NCBI RefSeq assembly: GCF_040215105.1 | Contig: NZ_CP157875.1 | Location: 1,231,501-1,295,500 of the forward strand | Source of the DNA: Aeromonas veronii | GTDB lineage: Bacteria > Pseudomonadota > Gammaproteobacteria > Enterobacterales > Aeromonadaceae | Length of the DNA stretch: 64,000 nucleotides | Reading direction: 5' to 3' | Shown: positions 8,199-17,462 of the stretch, in pieces | Layout of the letters: each line of letters opens with the position of its first letter | How positions within the stretch are numbered: the first letter of the stretch is position 1 | Made by a program: the position numbers and the translations under genes | The notes under the pieces: model-generated | Databases searched by the model: none | Told to the model about the DNA's origin: nothing | Seen by the model: the letters and a program-made list of their open reading frames with translations, nothing else

Positions 8199-9263
8199 AT
8201 GACCCATCCCATGACAAGACTCATTACTCTACTACTCACCATGCTCAGTCTCTCTTCTGCCCAGGCAGACCTGCTCCACTACGCCGAAGGCTTCAGCCAT
8301 CACTCCACCCTGCTCGGCGAAACCCGCCAATACAGCGTCTATCTGCCGGATGACTATGCGCAAAAGCCGGATCAGCACTTCCCGGTGCTCTATCTCCTGG
8401 ACGGGGAGAAGTTCCTGCTGGAGGTGGCGGGCATCACCCAGGCGCTGCGGGCCGGGCTCAATCCGGCGATCCCGTCCCTCATCATAGTGGCGGTGCACAA
8501 CACCGACCGGATGCGGGACTACACCCCGAGCCACACCATGGCGCTGCCCAACGGGGCGCCGGCGGGGGCCGGCTACGTCAAGACCGGGGGCGGTCCGCGC
8601 TTCATGCAGTATCTGACCAAGGAGCTGCGCCCGCTCATCGACGGCCGTTATCGCACCACCTCACCCGCCCTGCTGGTGGGCCACTCTTTGGGCGGCCTGC
8701 TGACCCTGGATGCGGTGGCAAAAGACGAAGGCCAGTTTCAGGGTTTCCTCTCCATCGATGCCAGCCTCTGGTTCGACTATCCCCACAACTATCAGCGCAT
8801 CGAGCACGCCCTGACCCGGCCCCTCAAGCACCCGGCCTCCCTGTTTATCGCGGTGGCCAACAACCCCTTCACCCCGGGCTTTGGACGTTCCGAGTTTCAT
8901 CGGGATCACTTGCAGACCTTTGCCCAACGGGTGACGGCGCAGAGCGTCCCGAATCTGCACGTCACCAGCCGCTATTTCGAGGAGGAGGATCACCACAGCG
9001 TCTATCACCCGGCGATCTACCAAGGGTTGCAGTGGCTGTTCAAGGGTTACCGACTGGATCTCGCGCCTGGTCATTTCACCCGGCAGGCGGTCGTTGCCCG
9101 CTATGACGCCCTGAACCGGCAGCTCGGCAGTCAGCTTCGCCCGGAGAAGGGGGGGCTGGAGGATATCCGGGACAAGGCGAGCCGCTGGCCGCAGATGGAA
9201 ATCTCACCGACGGAGGCCAGCGCCCTGCTCGAGCACTACTACGGTCAGCAAGAGGGCCACTGA
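8199..9263 (+). CDS. Secreted alpha/beta-hydrolase, siderophore-esterase-like
   Basis: A 354-residue protein with an N-terminal signal peptide (cut near SSAQA) and the putative-esterase fold of the Fes/IroE group. It has LYLLDGEKF near residue 70, the nucleophile elbow GHSLGG (about 160-165) and a late His in EEDHHSVY. It follows the TonB receptor by 81 bases on the same strand, so hydrolysis of an imported siderophore or its ester is the best guess. Starts at 8199 and 8211 are both possible; neither has a strong ribosome site. General esterase activity is the safer claim. Confidence 0.82.
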   Translation: MTHPMTRLITLLLTMLSLSSAQADLLHYAEGFSHHSTLLGETRQYSVYLPDDYAQKPDQHFPVLYLLDGEKFLLEVAGITQALRAGLNPAIPSLIIVAVHNTDRMRDYTPSHTMALPNGAPAGAGYVKTGGGPRFMQYLTKELRPLIDGRYRTTSPALLVGHSLGGLLTLDAVAKDEGQFQGFLSIDASLWFDYPHNYQRIEHALTRPLKHPASLFIAVANNPFTPGFGRSEFHRDHLQTFAQRVTAQSVPNLHVTSRYFEEEDHHSVYHPAIYQGLQWLFKGYRLDLAPGHFTRQAVVARYDALNRQLGSQLRPEKGGLEDIRDKASRWPQMEISPTEASALLEHYYGQQEGH

Positions 9264-9285
9264 GAGGGAGACTGGATCAGAGTGG

Positions 9286-9315
9286 AAAAGGCGCGCCCAG
9301 ACAGGCGCGCTTTTT
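9286..9315. terminator. Bidirectional intrinsic terminator
   Basis: GCGCGCC (9291-9297) pairs with GGCGCGC (9304-9310), with A-rich and T-rich flanks. It lies between the convergent esterase and sensor-kinase genes and can serve both. Confidence 0.85.
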
Positions 9316-9345
9316 CATTGAGGGGAAAAAGATGGGGCGAAGGAC

Positions 9346-12300
9346 TCACCCCTTGCGACCTGCGAGCTGACGCAGCAGCTGGGTGCTCTGGTGCAGACTC
9401 TGGCGCTGGGTCTCGTTCAGGGGGCACTGCTTGAGCACGTACTCGGCACTCGCCACCACCGTCTTCCAGCGCGGCGCCTTGGGCAGGGTGTCCAGGCTCA
9501 GATACTTGTCGAGGGTGCGGGTCTGGGGGCTGGATCTGTCCATGTAGACGCGCCACAGCTTGCTCTTCTCCGCCAGCACTATCTTGCCTTTGCCGGTGCT
9601 CTGCTGCCAGGCATCCAGGGTGAGGTGCATGGTGTCCACCAGGGCCCGGCGCAGGGGCTCGTCATCCTGCTGGCGGATGAGGTTGTCGGCCAGTGATCGG
9701 AACTCCCCCCCGAGCCGGCTCAGCTCGCCCAGCAGCTGACCATCCTCGATGATGGCCTGACGGGAGAGACTCTTGAGGGCATTCTCCAGCGCCATCACCC
9801 GGTTGTCATCGGGGCTCGCATCGCTGCTGAGGGTGAGGGCATAGGCACTCTGACCGCCGAGGCTGATGGGCAGGGCGCGGGCGTTGAGCTCATCTTTCTG
9901 CCCGGCCACCAGGAAGCTCAGGGAGCACTCCTGTTGTTCATCCAGATCGGGCCATTGGCGGGCCAGCGGCGTGGCCAGCCACTCGTCGAGGGATTGCCCT
10001 TCCATGGCTTCCGGCTCCTGGCCGAGCAGCCGCGCCAGTACCCGCGAGGCGAACAGCACAGTACCCCGGGGATCGATGAAGACCATGGGATCGGCCCCCT
10101 CACCGAGCAAAGCCAGCAAGCGTTCCTGATCCTGATGGAGTTGTCCCTGCAGGCGCAGACGGTGCTCTATCTCTTGCTTGAGCAGGCGGTTTTCCACCAA
10201 TGAGGCGCGACCGGCGCTCGCCTCCAGCAGGGCCTTGACCCGGGCAAACAACTCCTCCTTGCAGAATGGCTTGACCAGGTAGTCGTTGGCCCCGGCGTTG
10301 AAGCCCTCCTCGATATCCTTTGGCTGGTTGAGGGCGGTGAGCAGCAGTACCGGCAATTGATCCTTGGGGTGCTGTTCCCGCAGGCGGCGACAGACATCGA
10401 AGCCCGACAGGGTCGGCATCATCACATCCAGCAGGATGAGGTTGACCGGCTCCTGGGCCAGCTTGGCGAGGGCGTCGTGGCCATCGCTGCTCGGCAGGAT
10501 GCGGTAGCCGCAGGGTTGCAGCAGGTGGCGCAGTATGTGCAAGTTGATGGGCTCGTCGTCCACCACCAGGATAAGGGGGGCGCCTTCGGGGGGGATAGGC
10601 AGATCGTCGCTCTCCCAATCCGGCAGGATCAGGGGCTGTTGGCGCACCAGCTGATGCTCTATCTGGCGGCTGTCCAGGGTCAGGCTGCCCGCCTTGCCGC
10701 TGGCAAGGGGCAGGGTGAAGGCGAAGGTGGAGCCGACGCTGGGCTCGCTCTCGACCTTGAGCTCCCCCCCCATCAGGTGGACCAGCTGGCGGGTGATGGA
10801 GAGGCCGAGCCCGGCCCCCTGTTTGCCAAGCTCCGGGTTCATCTGCACCAGGGGCTCGAAGATGTGCTCCAGGTGTTCCCGGGGGATGCCGATGCCGGTG
10901 TCCGTCACCTTGATGCGCAGGAACTGGCCTTCGACCTGGGCACTCAGCACCACCTTGCCCTGGGGGGTGTACTTGATGGCGTTGCCCACCAGGTTGTAGA
11001 GCACCTGTTCGAGGCGCTGTTCGTCCGCCAGCACGGGGGGCAGTTCGGCCGGGCTGATGTCCACCAGGGTGAGGGGCTTGGCCTGCACCAGGTGCTGGCA
11101 GAGATCCAGCACCAGCCGGATGACCCCTTTGGAGGAGACTGGCTGGGGGTGGATCTCCAACTGGCCGTAGCGCATCTGGTGATAGTCAAGCAGATCGTCT
11201 ACCAGTCGGGCCAGGCCGTCGGCGCTCTTGATGATGAGGCCGAGCTGCTTTTGCTGGCCCTCGGTCAGGCTCTGCTGACTCGCAAGCATGGACTCCGCCA
11301 TCCCCTTGATGCCGTGGATGGGGGTGCGCAGCTCGTGGGAGGTGTTGGCGAGCAGCTCATCCTTGAGTTTGTCGGCCTGTTGCAGGCTCTGGTTCTGCCT
11401 GTGGGTCAGCTTGACCTGCTGTTGCAGTTCCTGGGTCTGGCGTTCGATGAGTTCGATCTTGTCCTTCACTGAGCGCTGCATGTGACGAAACGCCTGGGCC
11501 AGGCGGTCGATGTCATCGTCGGTGCGGGGAATGGTGATGGGGTGATCCAGGGCGCCGTCTGCCACCTGCTCGGCGGCGGCGGTGAGGGATCGCAGGGGCG
11601 CCGTGATGGAGTGGGAGAGCCAGCGGGAGAACAAAATGAGCAGCAGCAGGGAGGCGGCTCCCAGCAGGATCACCAGGGTCTCCAGCTGGCGAATGGGGGA
11701 GTAGGCCTCGCTGGTGGAGATCTCGGCGATGAAGGCCCACTCGGTATCGAACACCTTGACCTGGGTATAGGCAGCCAGCACCTCGTCATCGTGGTAGGAG
11801 AGGAAGGGGCCTACCCCCTGCTCGCCGGAAAGCGCCGTGAGGATGAGCGGGGTCTGCAGCGGCCTGAAGTTGGGGCTGAAGCTGTTCTCCACGCTGAATT
11901 CCGGGGCCAGCCAGGCATCGGCCCGCATCCGCTTGTCCGGGCCGATGAGGATGGTCTCCCCCGTGTTCCCGAGTCCCTCGCGTTCGGCCATGATCTGGTT
12001 CAGCTTGTCCGGCAGCAGTTCGAAGATCACCACGCCGCGCACGTCGTCGTACTGCATGACGGGGGCGGCCAGGTAGGCGACCACCTTGCCGGTCAGCTCG
12101 TTGCGGCCAAAGTCGGTGAACTCGAAGATCTGCCGCGGTGGCTGGCCGCCGTCGAGGCGGCGCTTGACCTTGGCGAAGGTGTTGCCGAGTCCGCTCGCCT
12201 GATAGGGACCGGAGAGCAGGTTGGTGGCGAAGTTGGGCTGCTTGGTGACGGAATAGACCACGTCCCCGTTGAGATCTACCAGGAAGATGTCGCTGTAATT

Positions 12301-12783
12301 GCTCTTGCGCACCATGTCGGCGTAGCCGCGGTGGAAGCGCTGATGGACCCGGCCATACATCTCGTCCGCCAGGATGAGGGCACTGATGGAGGGCTCGATG
12401 ACCAGCTTGCTGTCCGGCTGCTGCAGCTTGTCCCAGGAGCCAGGCACATAGCGGGCCTGGGCGCGGGCGCGGGCACTTTGCGGTGTGGTGCCGAGCTTTT
12501 CGAAGGCGCCGGTGAAGCCATAGAAGCGGCCTATGCTGTCGCCGGCAAAGTCCTGCTGGGAGAAGTTGGTGATCTGTTCTTTGAGGTTGCCGAAGTAATC
12601 TTCCAGCTGGCTCTTTTTGATGTTGCGCACCGAGACCAGATGGTTGGAGGTCTGGGTGGTGAGATCCTTGCCGTGGCTATAGAGGAAGAAGAGAGTAATG
12701 ACCAGAAAGGGCACCATGGCCAGCATGAAAAACGCCAGCATCAGCTGCGGTCTGAGCCCACGAGGCCTGAAGGTCCATTTCAT
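9346..12783 (-). CDS. Hybrid sensor histidine kinase (Cache-HAMP-HisKA-HATPase-REC-PAS)
   Basis: A 1145-residue inner-membrane sensor. In order: TM helix about 13-34; a large periplasmic Cache-like sensor to about 365; TM helix about 370-392; HAMP about 393-450; a glutamine-rich coiled coil; HisKA with phospho-acceptor H483 (SHELRTP); HATPase with DTGIGIP and GAGLGLSI; a receiver with D786 (LLDVMMP); a PAS-like segment about 875-960; and a C-terminal helical domain of about 120 residues (RTLDKYLSLDTLPKAPRW) that I cannot name. The receiver is followed by more sensor-like sequence rather than an Hpt or output domain. No partner regulator is adjacent. Confidence 0.92.
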   Translation of the reverse strand: MKWTFRPRGLRPQLMLAFFMLAMVPFLVITLFFLYSHGKDLTTQTSNHLVSVRNIKKSQLEDYFGNLKEQITNFSQQDFAGDSIGRFYGFTGAFEKLGTTPQSARARAQARYVPGSWDKLQQPDSKLVIEPSISALILADEMYGRVHQRFHRGYADMVRKSNYSDIFLVDLNGDVVYSVTKQPNFATNLLSGPYQASGLGNTFAKVKRRLDGGQPPRQIFEFTDFGRNELTGKVVAYLAAPVMQYDDVRGVVIFELLPDKLNQIMAEREGLGNTGETILIGPDKRMRADAWLAPEFSVENSFSPNFRPLQTPLILTALSGEQGVGPFLSYHDDEVLAAYTQVKVFDTEWAFIAEISTSEAYSPIRQLETLVILLGAASLLLLILFSRWLSHSITAPLRSLTAAAEQVADGALDHPITIPRTDDDIDRLAQAFRHMQRSVKDKIELIERQTQELQQQVKLTHRQNQSLQQADKLKDELLANTSHELRTPIHGIKGMAESMLASQQSLTEGQQKQLGLIIKSADGLARLVDDLLDYHQMRYGQLEIHPQPVSSKGVIRLVLDLCQHLVQAKPLTLVDISPAELPPVLADEQRLEQVLYNLVGNAIKYTPQGKVVLSAQVEGQFLRIKVTDTGIGIPREHLEHIFEPLVQMNPELGKQGAGLGLSITRQLVHLMGGELKVESEPSVGSTFAFTLPLASGKAGSLTLDSRQIEHQLVRQQPLILPDWESDDLPIPPEGAPLILVVDDEPINLHILRHLLQPCGYRILPSSDGHDALAKLAQEPVNLILLDVMMPTLSGFDVCRRLREQHPKDQLPVLLLTALNQPKDIEEGFNAGANDYLVKPFCKEELFARVKALLEASAGRASLVENRLLKQEIEHRLRLQGQLHQDQERLLALLGEGADPMVFIDPRGTVLFASRVLARLLGQEPEAMEGQSLDEWLATPLARQWPDLDEQQECSLSFLVAGQKDELNARALPISLGGQSAYALTLSSDASPDDNRVMALENALKSLSRQAIIEDGQLLGELSRLGGEFRSLADNLIRQQDDEPLRRALVDTMHLTLDAWQQSTGKGKIVLAEKSKLWRVYMDRSSPQTRTLDKYLSLDTLPKAPRWKTVVASAEYVLKQCPLNETQRQSLHQSTQLLRQLAGRKG

Positions 12784-12966
12784 TTTGTGATTTTCAATTG
12801 AGAATCCAGTTACTAAGCCATGTGAGTTTCTGATTAAAGGCTAATTATTTCAATGACTTTATCCCGGATTCGCCTGCCAGATCACAAGGATTGGAGGGAT
12901 TTTCGAGCAAGCCGTTTAAAGCCTGAGCAAACAGTCGGCAAAAGCGCTGAAACTCATAAAAAAGGG

Positions 12967-12994
12967 TTGTGCCCGGGCTCGGGGTACGTATAAT
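12967..12994 (+). promoter_or_regulatory. Promoter of the tRNA-Gly/tRNA-Cys transcript
   Basis: TTGTGC (12967-12972) and a perfect TATAAT (12989-12994) are spaced by 16 bases. A GC-rich discriminator (GCGCCT) follows, as is usual for stringently controlled stable-RNA promoters. It lies 37 bases before the tRNA-Gly. Confidence 0.85.
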
Positions 12995-13031
12995 GCGCCT
13001 CGTTGTCAGGTAACTGGCATCAGGCAGTCAG

Positions 13032-13107
<76 letters not shown>

Positions 13108-13163
13108 ATTTCTCATGTTCACTAAGCATGAGCATCACTCTCAAGACACTTGTCTTGCAGCAT

Positions 13164-13237
13164 GGCGCGTTAGCAAAGCGGTTATGCAGCGGATTGCAAA
13201 TCCGTTTAGTCCGGTTCGACTCCGGAACGTGCCTCCA
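13164..13237 (+). tRNA. tRNA-Cys (anticodon GCA)
   Basis: The acceptor stem GGCGCGT (13164-13170) pairs with ACGTGCC (13227-13233, one wobble), then T and CCA (13235-13237). The anticodon loop ATTGCAAAT gives GCA. It lies 56 bases after tRNA-Gly, and no terminator separates them. Confidence 0.97.
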
Positions 13238-13295
13238 TATCTCCTCATCGCTTTCATCTTCTTGTCCAGAACGCTTCGGTCGGATTGACCTGTTT

Positions 13296-13583
13296 TCACT
13301 GATCCGCAATCAACTGATCGCACCCCTGCAGTCGCCACTCCTTTTGCAGATAACGCTCCAGATCGGCGATAGCCTGACCGCGAAACTGGTACTGCATCTC
13401 GGCCGAATGTTCGCCCAGCTGGCCCATCTTTTGTTTCAGCTGACCACATTGCCACAGGCTGACCGTGGGGGTGCCATGATAGGCGATCTCGATGGCGTCA
13501 TTGCGATTGAGCTCCCACTCCTGCCACTGGGCCCGGATCAGCAGCGCCAGCACCCCCAGGATCGCCACTTCTGCCAGTTTCAT
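13296..13583 (-). CDS. Small hypothetical membrane protein
   Basis: The 95-residue protein has one N-terminal hydrophobic helix (AILGVLALLI) followed by a charged, probably periplasmic, domain with two cysteines (LWQCGQL and LQGCDQL). The ATG at 13583 has AAGGAGA about 9 bases upstream. The frame extends to 13706 without a ribosome site, so the short form is chosen. I do not recognise the family. Confidence 0.65.
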   Translation of the reverse strand: MKLAEVAILGVLALLIRAQWQEWELNRNDAIEIAYHGTPTVSLWQCGQLKQKMGQLGEHSAEMQYQFRGQAIADLERYLQKEWRLQGCDQLIADQ

Positions 13584-13798
13584 ACCCTGTTTCTCCTTGT
13601 CGCTCCTCTCGTTGATTAACTCTGAACCAGCCCCGGCCTTTTGCCACTCTTGTTGTATTTTGGTTAATAAATGTAACCGACTTTCATTTACCTCCTGAAA
13701 AGGCATTTTTTCATAAAAAAAATGGCCTTCATGGTGTAGTAATCCTACAATTTATGGCGTAATCTTTGTTCAGTGGTCTTACCAGTGAGGTGTTCATC

Positions 13799-13999
13799 AT
13801 GTTTCATCCCTTCTCTCTGACTCAGATAATCCTTCGTCGCAGCTTTGCCATGCTGGTGGGTGTGCTGGCCTTTCCGGTGATGCTGTTTCGCAGCGATCGT
13901 GCCCGCTTCTACAGCTATCTGCATCGCATCTGGAACAAGACCAGCACCAAGCCGGTGTGGCTCAAGATGAGTGAAAAGGCAGACCGGATCTTCTACTGA
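13799..13999 (+). CDS. ybfA: YbfA-family (DUF2517) small protein
   Basis: The 66-residue protein resembles E. coli YbfA: a hydrophobic stretch ([18 protein letters not shown]), then the conserved segment [20 protein letters not shown]. Function is unknown in E. coli. ATG 13799 has GTGAGG 9 bases upstream; an upstream in-frame ATG at 13766 has none. The protein is probably associated with the inner membrane. Confidence 0.85.
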   Translation: MFHPFSLTQIILRRSFAMLVGVLAFPVMLFRSDRARFYSYLHRIWNKTSTKPVWLKMSEKADRIFY

Positions 14000-14014
14000 T
14001 CCCGGCATCGAATG

Positions 14015-14042
14015 AAAAAAGAGAGCCTAGGCTCTCTTTTTT
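14015..14042. terminator. Bidirectional intrinsic terminator
   Basis: GAGAGCC-TA-GGCTCTC flanked by A6 and T7 (AAAAAAGAGAGCC to GGCTCTCTTTTTTT). It lies between the ybfA-like gene and the convergent BvgS-like kinase. Confidence 0.9.
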
Positions 14043-14073
14043 TATGGGCGTTTGTCACTGACGAGCCAGAGGC

Positions 14074-17000
14074 TTACGGGGTACGCGGTGTGATCCCCAT
14101 GAGCGCCGTTTGCAGACGAGCCAGCCCGATGGGTTTGAACAGACACTCGTCCATGCCGGCGGCGAGGCAGAGCTCACGCTCCCTCGGCAGGGCATGGGCG
14201 GTGAAGCCCCAGATGGGGAGATCATGGCCGTAGGCCCGCAAGCGACGGGTCAGCTCGAATCCATCCATCACCGGCATCTGGCAGTCGGTGATGACGAGAT
14301 CGAAGTGGCTGCTGTGGATGGCCCTGAGCGCCTCGGCGCCGTTGCCACGCACGCTCACCTGGTGTCCAAGGTGTTTGAGCTGCTGGCGCAGCAGGGTCTG
14401 GTTGGTGTGGTTGTCATCCACCACCAGGATGCGCAAGGGGGGGCGATCCATCGGGGCCTGCTCGGCGGGCAGGGGATGAGGAGGCATGACCTGGGCTTGC
14501 GCCAGTTGCAGGGGAATGCTCACTTCGAGCCGGGTGCCCGCCCCGAGTGTGCTCTCGACCCTGATGTCACCGCCCATCATCTGGCACAGGATGCGGGAGA
14601 TGTTGAGTCCAAGCCCGCTCCCCTCCTGAGGTTGGGCGCTGCGACCGCGATAGAAGGGGGTGAACAGCCGCGGCAGCTGGTCGGCGGCAATGCCTACCCC
14701 GCTGTCATGGATGGAGATAAGGAGCAGCGGATCCTGCCCGTGGGTATCCAGCCTTGCCGCGACGCTCACCTCTCCCTGATGGGTGAACTTGATGGCGTTG
14801 CCGAGCAGGTTGAAGAGGATCTGACGCAGGCGCAGGGGATCCATGACTACCTGGGGCAGGGCGTCGGTGGCGATCTCGACGCGATAGCCGAGCCCCTTGT
14901 GCTCGGCCATGCCCTGGAATGCCCGGCAGACCGAATAGAGCAGGGGGCTGAGGGTGCAGGGAACGGGGTTCAGTGTCATCTGACCCGCCTCTATGCTGGA
15001 GATATCCAGCACATCCCCGATGAGATCCAGCAGTCCGTGTGCCGACTCCGAGGCAATGCTCAGCTGCTCCGCGCTGCGATGGTTCAGGGCCGGATCCTGG
15101 CTGACCAGCTCCAGCATGCCGAGGATGGCGTGCATGGGTGTGCGGATCTCGTGACTCATGGTGGCGAGGAAGTCGCTCTTGGCACGGCTCGCCCGATCGG
15201 CCTGCTCCTTGGCCAGGCGCAAGTCCTCCTCCAGTGTCTTGCGATCCGTGATGTCTATCCAGCCATCGATCACCCCGCTGACGACCCCCCCGGCATCGAA
15301 GTAGGGCACCATCCAGTGATAGATGACGGAGCAGTGCTCCCCCTGATGGAACAAGCGATCCGCGAAGATGGGTTCGGCCGTCGCCAGCACCTGGGCAAAA
15401 TCCTGTTCCAGTACGGCGATGTCTTCGTCATTGACCCAGCCGGCGAGCCCCTCTGCGAAGGCATGATCCAGCACCCGCTCCCGCCTCGCGCCCAGCTGCG
15501 TCAGAAACCGGTTGTTGCACATCAATACCCGGCCATCCCTGTTTCGCACCACCATGGGGTGGGGCAGGCTCTCCCCCAGCGCCTCGATGAAACGCACATG
15601 GGCCTCGAGCTGATGGCGCGAGTGTTGCTCGGATTGCGCCAGCCGCTTGAGCATGCGGTTGCGATAGCACAGCAGCAGGGCCAGCCCGAACAATGCCGCA
15701 AACAGCAGGTAGAGGTAGTGGGCATGGCGATCGATGAAGCTGGGCGCTGGCAGGGTTCGGTTGCGCCACTCGTAGTTCATCATGGCCAGCTCGCTTGGCG
15801 AGATGGAGAGGATGGTCTTGTCGAGGATCTGCATCAGCATGGCGTTGCGCGGCATGCCGGCAAACCCCATCTGGATGGGCTCGTCACTGGCGGGGCCGGT
15901 GATGCGCAGTTGGGCCTCGCTGCTCCCCATCATGTGCTGGGCGAAGTAGAGCGGCACGATGGCGGCATCGAGGCGCCCCAGTTTGAGTGAACGTATCGCC
16001 TCGGCCGCGCTTTCCGTGAGGGTGAGTCGGCTGCTGCCAAGCCGCTTGGCGAGAGGATTGTGGCGGGTCATGCCCACCTGTTTACCTGCCAGATCCCCCA
16101 TGCCGTGGATGCTGGCATCTGACGATTGGGCCAGGATCACGTAGATGTCGTCGGCGGCATAGGGGGCAGTTGTCTGCAGGCCATAGTGCTGGGCAACGGG
16201 GCGGGAGATGGCACCGATGAGATCGACCTCCCCGTGGCGGACCGCCTCGCTCAATTGCTGTTCCGAGTGATAGGAGACGAAGTTGAAGTGCAGGCCGGTG
16301 CGCTTGCTCACCTTGGTCAGCATGGCGACCGCCATGCCGGTCAGCTGATCGTCATAGTCTCTGGCGCCATAGGGGTAGAGGTTGTCCATCAGCCAGACCT
16401 TGATGGTGGGAGCCTGGCGTAGCCAGGCGAGTTCATCGGCATCAAAGAGGTTGGCCGGGCTGTCTACCGTATCCCGGATGGGGCCGCTCCACTGGCTGAA
16501 GATGAAGTAGCGGGTCAGATCGCCGAGATCTTTCAGCGTGGTGTTGATGAGGTTCAGCAGCTGGGGGGCCTGGCTGGAGACGGCGAAGCGAAATGCGCCG
16601 GGGGCAAGACCGGATTGGGCTTCGCCGCGCGCTCTGAGCTGATCGAAGCGTTCGCCATTGAGGTAGCGCATGGCATAGGCATCGCTCAGCAAAACGTCCT
16701 GATGACCGAAGAAGACCGCATCGAAAGCCGCCTTGTTGGAGGGATAGGTCACCAGTTTCAGGGTGGGGTAATAGCGCTTGAACTGGGCTGCATCCGCATA
16801 ACCGGCGACGGTGGCCACGCTCTGACCCGGGGTCAGCAGGGGACCCTGGCGCTGCCTGAGGGCGGAGAAGATGGGGGTGCTGCTGAAATAGGGGCGACTC
16901 AGGCTGATGCCGGTCTCCTGTTCATCCAGGGCCTGGTTGCCGATATTGGCGATGTCGAGTTTGCCTTCGCGCAGGGCCGACAGCATGGCGGTTTTATCTG

Positions 17001-17289
17001 CATACACCGTGAATGACAGGGGTTTTTTCAGGGATTTTGCGATGATATCGAGATAATCGGCTGATACACCCTCGAAACGGTCATCCGGGATGAGAATGCT
17101 GAACGGTTTGTAGTCGTGGCGCAGTATGCCGACCCGCAACTGCGGGGTCTGTTGCAACCAGCGTGCTTCGGCCGGTGGCATCGGGGAATAGACAGGCTGG
17201 AAATCGTGGCGACTGTGCAGGATCAGCGCCTGCGCGGGCAGGGCGAACAGCAGGCAGAGCAGGATCAGTGATCGAAGAGGGTTCATCAT
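14074..17289 (-). CDS. BvgS/EvgS-like sensor kinase with two Venus-flytrap domains
   Basis: A 1071-residue protein with a signal sequence, then two tandem periplasmic solute-binding (SBP_bac_3) domains (about 45-270 and 290-510), one TM helix (about 527-546), a PAS domain (about 570-690), HisKA with H713 (SHEIRTP), HATPase (GSGLGLNI), and a C-terminal receiver with D1002 (ITDCQMP). BvgS and EvgS end in an Hpt domain; here the protein stops after the receiver, so the phosphorelay must continue on a separate protein. No response-regulator gene is adjacent. The first two codons are both ATG, so the start may be one codon later. Confidence 0.92.
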   Translation of the reverse strand: MMNPLRSLILLCLLFALPAQALILHSRHDFQPVYSPMPPAEARWLQQTPQLRVGILRHDYKPFSILIPDDRFEGVSADYLDIIAKSLKKPLSFTVYADKTAMLSALREGKLDIANIGNQALDEQETGISLSRPYFSSTPIFSALRQRQGPLLTPGQSVATVAGYADAAQFKRYYPTLKLVTYPSNKAAFDAVFFGHQDVLLSDAYAMRYLNGERFDQLRARGEAQSGLAPGAFRFAVSSQAPQLLNLINTTLKDLGDLTRYFIFSQWSGPIRDTVDSPANLFDADELAWLRQAPTIKVWLMDNLYPYGARDYDDQLTGMAVAMLTKVSKRTGLHFNFVSYHSEQQLSEAVRHGEVDLIGAISRPVAQHYGLQTTAPYAADDIYVILAQSSDASIHGMGDLAGKQVGMTRHNPLAKRLGSSRLTLTESAAEAIRSLKLGRLDAAIVPLYFAQHMMGSSEAQLRITGPASDEPIQMGFAGMPRNAMLMQILDKTILSISPSELAMMNYEWRNRTLPAPSFIDRHAHYLYLLFAALFGLALLLCYRNRMLKRLAQSEQHSRHQLEAHVRFIEALGESLPHPMVVRNRDGRVLMCNNRFLTQLGARRERVLDHAFAEGLAGWVNDEDIAVLEQDFAQVLATAEPIFADRLFHQGEHCSVIYHWMVPYFDAGGVVSGVIDGWIDITDRKTLEEDLRLAKEQADRASRAKSDFLATMSHEIRTPMHAILGMLELVSQDPALNHRSAEQLSIASESAHGLLDLIGDVLDISSIEAGQMTLNPVPCTLSPLLYSVCRAFQGMAEHKGLGYRVEIATDALPQVVMDPLRLRQILFNLLGNAIKFTHQGEVSVAARLDTHGQDPLLLISIHDSGVGIAADQLPRLFTPFYRGRSAQPQEGSGLGLNISRILCQMMGGDIRVESTLGAGTRLEVSIPLQLAQAQVMPPHPLPAEQAPMDRPPLRILVVDDNHTNQTLLRQQLKHLGHQVSVRGNGAEALRAIHSSHFDLVITDCQMPVMDGFELTRRLRAYGHDLPIWGFTAHALPRERELCLAAGMDECLFKPIGLARLQTALMGITPRTP

Positions 17290-17404
17290 GCCACCTGGAA
17301 TGCGACAGCCATCCTTGCCAGTCGATATTACCCGAAAGAGGGCATTCTACCGGAAGTTCAGCACGATGAGTCTCTTATTAAGTCATTTATCGGCGAAAAC
17401 GACG

Positions 17405-17432
17405 GAAAAAAATGGCGGGAGTGACCCGCCAT
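17405..17432 (-). terminator. Intrinsic terminator of the dioxygenase gene
   Basis: On the minus strand ATGGCGGG pairs with CCCGCCAT and is followed by a T7 run (plus-strand A-run 17406-17412). It lies 30 bases past the gene's stop codon. Confidence 0.88.
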
Positions 17433-17462
17433 GCGCAGAGATGATTGACCCCCTTGTCGGGG

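Noticed and set aside
5916-8207. 763-codon minus-strand open frame opposite the TonB receptor
   Set aside because: Shadow of the receptor gene. The translation is rich in Gly, His, Val and Arg with no recognisable domain.
13699-13731. AT-rich inverted repeat (AAGGCATTTTTT with AAAAAAATGGCCTT)
   Set aside because: The stem is imperfect and mostly A/T, and it sits between divergent promoters; not strong enough to call a terminator or operator.
14110-15990. 626-codon plus-strand open frame opposite the BvgS-like kinase
   Set aside because: Antisense to conserved kinase and receiver motifs; no ribosome site or domain.
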